Below, one piece after another: positions 58,899 to 64,000 of a DNA stretch of 64,000 nt. The notes beneath the pieces were generated by a model, which made no database searches, was not told where the DNA came from, and was given only the letters and a program-made list of their open reading frames with translations. A program made the position numbers and the translations under genes. Location: assembly GCA_965602225.1 (NCBI GenBank), contig CBFCYE010000010.1, positions 27,508-91,507 of the forward strand, given 5' to 3'. This DNA comes from Tenderia sp965602225. Lineage in GTDB: Bacteria > Pseudomonadota > Gammaproteobacteria > Tenderiales > Tenderiaceae. Every line of letters starts with the position of its first letter. Positions within the stretch are counted from its first letter, which is position 1.

Positions 58899-58977
58899 GC
58901 GGTCCCGCTGTCGTAGGGTGTAAGCCCCTTAGATCGGTAACTTTGCGCCCCCAGGCTTTCGCCAGGGGTTGCCCTTA
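58899..58977 (-). promoter_or_regulatory. class I c-di-GMP riboswitch (GEMM), copy B
   Basis: The aptamer core is identical to copy A over the conserved parts (AGGGCAACC, GCGAAAGC, GCGCAAAG, ACAGCGGG), so ligand binding should be intact. It leads into the truncated receiver gene fragment rather than a full gene. Confidence 0.85.
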
Positions 58978-59117
58978 TCAAAACAGTCCTTGATGAATGA
59001 AATCCTTAAAATCAAAGTGTGAACCAGGTCACACAATAATCATCGGGCAGAACATTAGAAACCTTTAATTAAATAGCGAAATAAGTATTAACGCTTATTT
59101 TTTCTAGCCGCAGGCCC

Positions 59118-59147
59118 AAAAAAAACCTGCCCGGAAAGGGGCAGGTT
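59118..59147 (-). terminator. rho-independent terminator of periplasmic gene B
   Basis: Minus strand: AACCTGCCC pairs with GGGCAGGTT around a short TTCC loop, followed by eight T. It corresponds to the copy A terminator; the loop is shorter. Confidence 0.9.
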
Positions 59148-59205
59148 GAGGGCAGGCAGAACCAGAGCCAGAGTCCGAGGAGGCGCCCTGTTTGGGGGGA
59201 GGGGG

Positions 59206-59601
59206 TTATTGTTGTGCCAGCTTCTGCACACGCTGTTCCAACATGTGAGGCATTTGTACCGAGTAACGGGCAGCGGCCTCGGCGGCAAAATAATAGGCAC
59301 GCGCCTTAACCAGCTCACCCGCCTTTTCAGCGGCTTCGGCCTGTTTTTTTAGCTGCTTGGCTATCTCAATCGTCGCCTGTGTTACCTGGCCATCTTGTGG
59401 GTGACGTTCAAACAGGCCTTCAACCTCGTGCTCCAGATATTCAGCGCCAGCCCAGATCGTCATCGTGTCGATGGTGTTGCTAACGGCCGTGTAGGCATCA
59501 GGTTCGGCAAAGCTTGCTGTTGGCATATGCTCGTCGGCAAAGGCCGGGTGAATGCCGCCAAGGCCGATCAGCAGGGTAAGGGTGGTAAATAGTTTTTTCA
59601 T
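59206..59601 (-). CDS. small periplasmic protein, Fur-type promoter (copy B)
   Basis: 131 residues, differing from copy A at only a few positions (signal LTLLIGLG instead of LALLVGLG; EQRVQKLAQQ instead of EQRVEKLAQQ at the end). The signal peptide, predicted mature start DEHMPTAS and helical body are all kept, and substitutions are conservative, which suggests the second copy is still functional. Promoter and Fur box are duplicated too. Function unknown. Confidence 0.78.
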   Translation of the reverse strand: MKKLFTTLTLLIGLGGIHPAFADEHMPTASFAEPDAYTAVSNTIDTMTIWAGAEYLEHEVEGLFERHPQDGQVTQATIEIAKQLKKQAEAAEKAGELVKARAYYFAAEAAARYSVQMPHMLEQRVQKLAQQ

Positions 59602-59643
59602 CATCATCTCTCTGTTGCTTGGCTTTGTGTTTAAGGTGGAATG

Positions 59644-59672
59644 ATATTAATGCAAATGATAATGATTCGCAA
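59644..59672 (-). promoter_or_regulatory. promoter with overlapping Fur box (copy B)
   Basis: Same arrangement as copy A: TTGCGA (59667-59672), 17-base spacer, TAATAT (59644-59649), with the Fur-like TGATAATGATTCGCA at 59657-59671 in the spacer. Confidence 0.6.
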
Positions 59673-59817
59673 TAGCGATTAATAAAAACATGATTCCTGA
59701 AAAGGCATGTCTGGGGTTGGGGTGTGTGCGGGGCGGTATGGTGAGACTGGCGGCGATTAACGCAGTGGTTTAGGGGGTGATGGTTTGAGCACTTGGAGTT
59801 CTGTAAATAACTGTACG

Positions 59818-60168
59818 CTCTTACTATGGAAGTACTGAAGATATGGGGCAATCTATTCTGCGCGGTCATTCAAATATATGGGGAAACGTGGTCGATCTCC
59901 TGTTATTTGGGGAGGTGGGTTGCCTTTGGTTGGGTCAATATTCCTGTATTTAAGATTGGGTATTGTCGTATTGCACTAATGAGATGTAAGGTGGTTGAGC
60001 AAGTAAAAAGCATACTTCTCGATCCAAATCGAGAAGTGCAATGGGGGTTGCATGAGTAGGTATAAACGAGTCTGTGCGTTTATTCATTTTTTTAATTCTG
60101 TTTTGTGTTCTGCGGCTCTAATTCGCATGCCTCCTAACGAATGTGCAAGATTTTATGGGTTCTGAACA
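59818..60168. other. gene-poor stretch upstream of the STAND gene
   Basis: 350 bases of unique sequence. An ORF at 59826-60059 (77 codons) has no ribosome site and an irregular Trp/Cys-rich composition, so it is not called. The region probably contains the promoter of the large gene beginning at 60169; no convincing -10/-35 pair was identified. CTCGATCCAAATCGAG (60018-60033) is a short inverted repeat. Confidence 0.5.
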
Positions 60169-63100
60169 ATGAGTGTTTACCGATGGCTTCACCTAACCGA
60201 TCTGCATCTAGGAATGGATTCACATGCACACCTCTGGCCGAATATGGAGGAATTATTTCTAAAGGATCTGGAACGTCTCCATAAAAATGTTGGTAGCTGG
60301 GATCTGGTGATTTTCACTGGCGACCTCACGCAGAGTGGTACTAAAGCGGAATTCGATGCCCTTGAGACGTTTTTGAAAAAACTTTGGTCTCGCTTCAAGG
60401 AATGGGGATTTGAGCCTCTGTTACTAGCTATTCCAGGAAACCATGATTTGGTTCGGCCGGAGACGACATCAAACCCAGCTCTTCTAACGCTTCAGCATAA
60501 CTGGCATTTAAAAAAAGATGTTCAAGAACCCTTCTGGGTGGACCCCAACTGCGAGCAACGGCAATTAGTCTCTAAAGCGTTTGATGGCTTTACCCATTGG
60601 TGGCAGAGCACTACTATCCCGAAGCCGAGCCTTTGCGAGGGTATGCTGCCAGGTGACTGGGCCGCCACACTCGAAGTAGACGGCTTTAACATTGGCGTCC
60701 TGGGGCTAAACAGTGCTTTCCTCCAGTTAGGGAAATGGAATTGCAAAGAGAAGTTGCATCTGGATGTCCGGCAGTTTCACGCTGCCTGTAATGGTGATGG
60801 GCCGAATTGGGTGAAAACACACGACGCCTGCCTGCTCCTCACACACCATCCTGTAGCTTGGCTGAGCAAAGAAGCACAAAAACATTTCGCAGATGAGATA
60901 CACGCTCCGCCAGATCGCTTTGGCTTACATCTTTTTGGTCACATGCACGAGTCGGAATTACGATCCATGTCCCTAGGCGGAAGTGGTGAGAGGCGTAGCC
61001 TCCAAGGCAGTTCCCTTTTTGGTATGGAGACTTGGGGTGAAAATCAAGAACAGCGCGAGCACGGCTATTCCCTGGGTGAGTTATGTTTAGATGGCAATGA
61101 GCTTCAGCTGAGAATTTGGCCACGCCATGCCATTGCCAAATCAGGTGGGGGCCGAAAGATTGAACGAGATCTATCCTTTGAACTTGAAGAGCATGATGGT
61201 GGCACTCGGCCGGTAGTCATCGCATACCCGAAAAAATCTACTTCCCCCACCCTGGCTGCCGCTCCCGCTCAATCGTCACAGTCAGCGTCCGCGGCCGCGG
61301 CCGCCTATGATCCGCGCAATCCAGTCTTTTATGTTCCTTTTCGGCAGAAGGGGAATGAGGTAATCGGGCGGGAAGAGGCGCTAGAAAGACTGCGGCAGCA
61401 GCTGACCGCCGGACGCCATACAGCCATAGGCCAGACTGCTGTTTTTCAGGGGCTGGGTGGTTTGGGTAAGACCCAATTGGCGGTCGAGTATGCCTTTCGT
61501 TATCGGGATGCTTATCCAAACGGTGTCATCTGGCTCACAGCTGATCAGGATTTAGACGCGCAGCTCGTGGACTTGGCAGTCAAGGCGCGCTGGATTGCAC
61601 CCGAGTCAGAACACCATTTCAAGCTGGAGGTTGCACGGCACCGGCTGCGTAGCATCTCAGACTGTCTGATCGTCTTCGATAATCTTGAAAATTCCGCAAC
61701 AATACGCAATTATCTGCCCGTGCCGCCAGCAGAGCCTCACCTGCTGGTGACTAGCCGCACTGAGCAGCCAGATTTCATCAATCTCCCTCTCGATCTGCTC
61801 ACACCAGAACAGTCTCTGCAGCTGCTGATCCAAGAGGCAGGCCGCCAGCCTGACGGTGAGACGGAACTGGAAGCAGCCAGAGGAATAGCTCGGACCCTGG
61901 CTGGACTTCCGCTGGCCATCGAGCTGGCCGGAGCCTACTTGGCTCGGCGACCGGTGAGCTTCATGGATTACCTAAAGTTATTACAGCGCAATCTCAAGGA
62001 GGCACTGCCTAACAGACTTTCAAGCTGGACGGCCCATGAGACTGACCTCTTTTCCACCCTACAGATCAGTGAAGAGGTTTTTGATGAGGAGCCTCAACTG
62101 CAGCCCGTGCTGGATCTTCTTACCTGGAGCGCCCCGGCAGCTATGGGCTTGGAGCTGATATCTACCTTGGTTGGGGTGCAAGACAAAACTGAACTGACCG
62201 GCGCTCTGGGTCTTGGTGTTGCGCTACGTATTCTCCAGCAGGTTCCGGGCAGCGATCGCTATGCTATTCATCGGCTGGTGCGAGAGGTGCGGCGCGAGCA
62301 AGTTCCCTTGGCTGGTAGGCCAGAATGGGTGGGCAAGGTTTGTGTCTGTATTGGCGATTGGTTCTATAGCCTGCGGGAGGACTTCAGCCAACTGCCCCGC
62401 TTCGAGGCGGAAATTGACCATCTTCAGGCCTGGCATGATCATGCTTTGCTCTTAGCTCCGCAGCAGGCTGCGCGCCTTACTTGGCTTCAAGGGTATCCGT
62501 CTTCCCATTGGGGGCAGTATCACGAGACTCAGCGCTCATTGGAGCAGGCGTTCAATGAATACAAACAACAGGAGTGCGATGCCCCTGAGTTGCTGGCCAA
62601 TTTGTACTGCGATACCGGTTCTGTATTAGACAAACAGGGAAGTTCGAGCCAAGCTCTGGAGCTGGCAGAGCAGGCCTTTAATATCCGGCGTGAGTTGTTC
62701 GGGGATCGGCATCGTGATACTGCTACATCCCTCAATAACATGGCTTTAATTAAAAGTTCCCTCGGTGACTTCAAAAATGCTTTGGTGCTGGCAGAACAGG
62801 CTCTTCAAATTCGGAGTGAGTTGTTTGGAGACCTGCATACAGATATTGCCCAATCGTTCACTATCGTGGCCTCTATTAAAAGTGATCTTGGTAATCCAGG
62901 GCAGGCTTTGGAGCTGGCAGAACAGGCCTTTCAGATCTACCGTAAGTTATCTGGGGAGCAACATCCGGATACTGCTACATCCCTCAATAACATGGCGATT
63001 TATGAAAGGTTGCTCGGTGACCCAAAACACGCTTTAGCTCTTGCAGAGCAGGGTTTTCAGATCCAGCGTGAGTTGCTCGGGGAGCGGCATCCAGATACTG

Positions 63101-63573
63101 CTACTTCCCTCGGTAATATGGCTTCATATACTAATGCACTCGGTGACCCAAAAAATGCTATGGCGCTGGCAGAACAGGCCTTTCAAATTCGCCTTGAATT
63201 GTTCGGGGAGCGACATCCAGATACCGCTACATCCATAAGCAATATGGCTTTGTATAAAGCTGACCCAAATCAAGCTTTAAAGTTGGCAGAAAAGGCTCTC
63301 CAAATTCGGCGTGAGCTATATGGTAATCGACACCCTGATACCGCTCTATCCATGCATAATGTTGCTGCGTTCCTTGATAGTCTTCACCGGCCAAATGAAG
63401 CTTTTACACTGGCTACAGAGGCTCATAATATATTCCGACAGCTTTTTGGGTCAAAGCACCCTCGCACCCTCTCCACGGTCAATCTTTTATCCTCGATCAA
63501 GCGGCCTGGTTTTAGGGTTCCGCCCAGAAATAAGAGCGGTAAAGGGACGCGCGGTAAGAAAAGGAGGAAATAA
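60169..63573 (+). CDS. metallophosphoesterase-STAND NTPase-TPR protein (putative defence)
   Basis: 1134 residues, no signal or membrane segment. Domain 1 (1-about 335) is a calcineurin-like metallophosphoesterase with all motifs: D11xH13, G51D52, G90NHD93, H226H227 and G257HMH260. An Ala/Ser-rich linker (358-380) leads to domain 2, a STAND/NB-ARC NTPase (about 395-720): Walker A G428LGGLGKT435, Walker B LIVFDN with D504, sensor VTSRT (R530), GLPLA at 579-583, winged-helix HRLVREV at 701. Domain 3 (about 805-1110) is seven to eight 42-residue TPRs of the kinesin-light-chain kind. The Lys/Arg tail may bind nucleic acid. By analogy with NLR-like and Avs proteins: TPRs sense, the NTPase oligomerises, the esterase kills or cuts nucleotides. 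The ligand is unknown. Confidence 0.85.
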   Translation: MSVYRWLHLTDLHLGMDSHAHLWPNMEELFLKDLERLHKNVGSWDLVIFTGDLTQSGTKAEFDALETFLKKLWSRFKEWGFEPLLLAIPGNHDLVRPETTSNPALLTLQHNWHLKKDVQEPFWVDPNCEQRQLVSKAFDGFTHWWQSTTIPKPSLCEGMLPGDWAATLEVDGFNIGVLGLNSAFLQLGKWNCKEKLHLDVRQFHAACNGDGPNWVKTHDACLLLTHHPVAWLSKEAQKHFADEIHAPPDRFGLHLFGHMHESELRSMSLGGSGERRSLQGSSLFGMETWGENQEQREHGYSLGELCLDGNELQLRIWPRHAIAKSGGGRKIERDLSFELEEHDGGTRPVVIAYPKKSTSPTLAAAPAQSSQSASAAAAAYDPRNPVFYVPFRQKGNEVIGREEALERLRQQLTAGRHTAIGQTAVFQGLGGLGKTQLAVEYAFRYRDAYPNGVIWLTADQDLDAQLVDLAVKARWIAPESEHHFKLEVARHRLRSISDCLIVFDNLENSATIRNYLPVPPAEPHLLVTSRTEQPDFINLPLDLLTPEQSLQLLIQEAGRQPDGETELEAARGIARTLAGLPLAIELAGAYLARRPVSFMDYLKLLQRNLKEALPNRLSSWTAHETDLFSTLQISEEVFDEEPQLQPVLDLLTWSAPAAMGLELISTLVGVQDKTELTGALGLGVALRILQQVPGSDRYAIHRLVREVRREQVPLAGRPEWVGKVCVCIGDWFYSLREDFSQLPRFEAEIDHLQAWHDHALLLAPQQAARLTWLQGYPSSHWGQYHETQRSLEQAFNEYKQQECDAPELLANLYCDTGSVLDKQGSSSQALELAEQAFNIRRELFGDRHRDTATSLNNMALIKSSLGDFKNALVLAEQALQIRSELFGDLHTDIAQSFTIVASIKSDLGNPGQALELAEQAFQIYRKLSGEQHPDTATSLNNMAIYERLLGDPKHALALAEQGFQIQRELLGERHPDTATSLGNMASYTNALGDPKNAMALAEQAFQIRLELFGERHPDTATSISNMALYKADPNQALKLAEKALQIRRELYGNRHPDTALSMHNVAAFLDSLHRPNEAFTLATEAHNIFRQLFGSKHPRTLSTVNLLSSIKRPGFRVPPRNKSGKGTRGKKRRK

Positions 63574-63860
63574 CAAGAAAATTAGGAGTTTTGAGCGCAT
63601 AGATATGAGGTTACGAAATTCCAGGGCGCGATACTTGATTTGAATTTTGTTGGCAGGGCCGGTAGGTGTGACCTAAATGTTCAAAGTCAGGTTGCGCTAG
63701 TGTCTCCTGGTAAATATATATGAGCGATTTCCATGAGGTTTTCACTGAAATATATAAGGTTTAGCTAAATTATCAGGGTTTTTTTGTGCTGCCTAGGGGG
63801 CGAACTGAACTGCCAGCACTGATCTTTGAGTGCCCCTTTAATTTTGGTGTGGTTAAAAGT
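63574..63860. other. non-coding stretch after the STAND gene
   Basis: About 290 bases with no supported gene. The plus-strand frame 63311-63643 is a shadow of the TPR region. No terminator was seen directly after the stop at 63573; the next strong hairpin is at 63912. The stretch could hold an island border, but no repeat of the tRNA end was noticed. Confidence 0.45.
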
Positions 63861-63893
63861 TGTAGACACAAAGTGTCTACACGGCGTCTACAC
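63861..63893. repeat. perfect palindrome TGTAGACAC-AAA-GTGTCTACA plus third half-site
   Basis: TGTAGACAC (63861-63869) and GTGTCTACA (63873-63881) are exact inverse repeats around AAA; a further GTCTACAC copy follows at 63886-63893. This is the layout of an operator or of recombinase core and arm sites. It lies about 55 bases from the end of a tRNA gene, beside accessory genes. Confidence 0.7.
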
Positions 63894-63911
63894 GGGATGT
63901 TTTGAAAAGAA

Positions 63912-63943
63912 AAAGGCCTACGCAATCTGCGTAGGCCTTTTTT
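63912..63943. terminator. bidirectional rho-independent terminator
   Basis: AAGGCCTACGCA and TGCGTAGGCCTT form a 12-bp stem around ATC(T), with A-rich sequence before and seven or more T after, effective for the plus strand and for the minus-strand tRNA transcript. Confidence 0.93.
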
Positions 63944-63947
63944 TGTA

Positions 63948-64000
63948 TGGTGGGCCTGGAAAGACTCGAACTTTCGACCAATGGATTATGAGTCCACTGC
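63948..64000 (-). tRNA. tRNA-Ile(CAU), 3' part only
   Basis: The minus strand ends CAGGCCC-A-CCA (acceptor stem, discriminator, encoded CCA), has a T arm with GTTCGAG, and the anticodon loop CTCATAA with anticodon CAU. The GACTCATAATC stem-loop and TTGGTCG variable loop resemble the minor tRNA-Ile2 whose C34 is changed to lysidine by TilS, rather than elongator tRNA-Met; the missing 5' part, beyond the window, would decide. Confidence 0.75.

Larger units (their letters stand above)
58637..59817. repeat. segmental duplication, copy B (1.18 kb)
   Basis: Direct repeat of 54661-55837 with scattered base changes and small indels, including a lost stretch (CGGCCCTT becomes CAGCC region) between the riboswitch and the hairpin. 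Its left end cuts the receiver gene; its right end is CTGTACG at 59817. Copies A and B bracket 2.8 kb of AT-rich islet. Confidence 0.92.

Noticed and set aside
59826..60059. 77-codon ORF upstream of the STAND gene
   Set aside because: No ribosome site, unusual Trp/Cys-rich composition, begins right at the duplication end; no sign of selection visible.
60120..60160. CTCCTAACGAATG as a possible attC border before the STAND gene
   Set aside because: No matching GTTRRRY box or arm pairing within 150 bases.
62690..63480. Regular DNA repeats that could suggest a CRISPR or satellite array
   Set aside because: Period of about 126 bases in frame with a TPR protein and no unique spacers; explained by protein repeats.
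63311..63643. Overlapping ORF at the end of the STAND gene
   Set aside because: Shadow of the TPR coding sequence in another frame.

Overview
The window is chromosomal DNA from a gammaproteobacterium. Evidence is the Pseudomonas-like gene order (algZ-algR-hemC-hemD-hemX divergent from argH; lptD-surA-pdxA-ksgA; glyQ-glyS-gmhB-plsC; glnA next to ntrB-ntrC), a class I adenylate cyclase, and LPS-assembly genes of an outer membrane. The genus cannot be fixed from the sequence alone. Base composition of the core is moderately GC-rich; the stretches at about 33.8-36.3 kb and 55.9-58.6 kb are visibly more AT-rich and look acquired.

Layout. 1-4.65 kb: haem genes hemX (cut by the window edge), hemD and hemC behind the AlgZ/AlgR two-component pair, all on the minus strand. 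4.8-11.7 kb: argH, a PAS-GGDEF protein, cyaA, lptM and lysA. 11.8-18.5 kb: two very large RCC1-repeat surface or secreted proteins flanking trmL. 18.6-24.3 kb: the nitrogen module ntrC, ntrB and glnA, with recognisable sigma-54 promoters and NtrC boxes, then tusA and an unusual PP-loop/NFACT-R protein. 24.4-33.7 kb: a beta-barrel protein, glycyl-tRNA synthetase, gmhB, an acyltransferase, yceI, a truncated haemoglobin and small envelope genes. 33.8-36.3 kb: an AT-rich accessory patch that looks like an integron cassette remnant (attC-like sites, a standalone I9-type inhibitor lipoprotein, a methyltransferase, an orphan lipoprotein, a frameshifted gene, and striking TCTAGATATAGA palindromes). 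36.4-47.3 kb: ksgA, pdxA, surA, lptD, then an RND pump and an amgK-like kinase. 47.3-54 kb: a pentapeptide protein, a large PilZ-like protein and a second RND pump.

54-60 kb holds a c-di-GMP-centred locus. A pseudo-receiver/PilZ protein lies behind a class I c-di-GMP (GEMM) riboswitch, followed by a Fur-box-controlled small periplasmic protein. About 1.18 kb of this locus is duplicated 4 kb further on, with the second receiver gene truncated. The two copies bracket an AT-rich islet (VOC protein, 4-OT tautomerase, membrane protein, divergent AraC regulator). At 60.2-63.6 kb is a 1134-residue protein joining a calcineurin-like phosphoesterase to a STAND/NB-ARC NTPase and kinesin-light-chain-type TPRs. 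This is the strongest candidate in the window for a little-described immune-type system. It sits just beside a tRNA-Ile(CAU) gene at the window edge, a typical island insertion neighbourhood.

Themes linking the genes are c-di-GMP signalling (GGDEF, PilZ proteins, riboswitches), nitrogen control (NtrBC-glnA) and envelope biogenesis (LptD, LptM, SurA, GmhB, PlsC, RND pumps). No phage, insertion sequence with transposase, CRISPR array or rRNA gene was seen.
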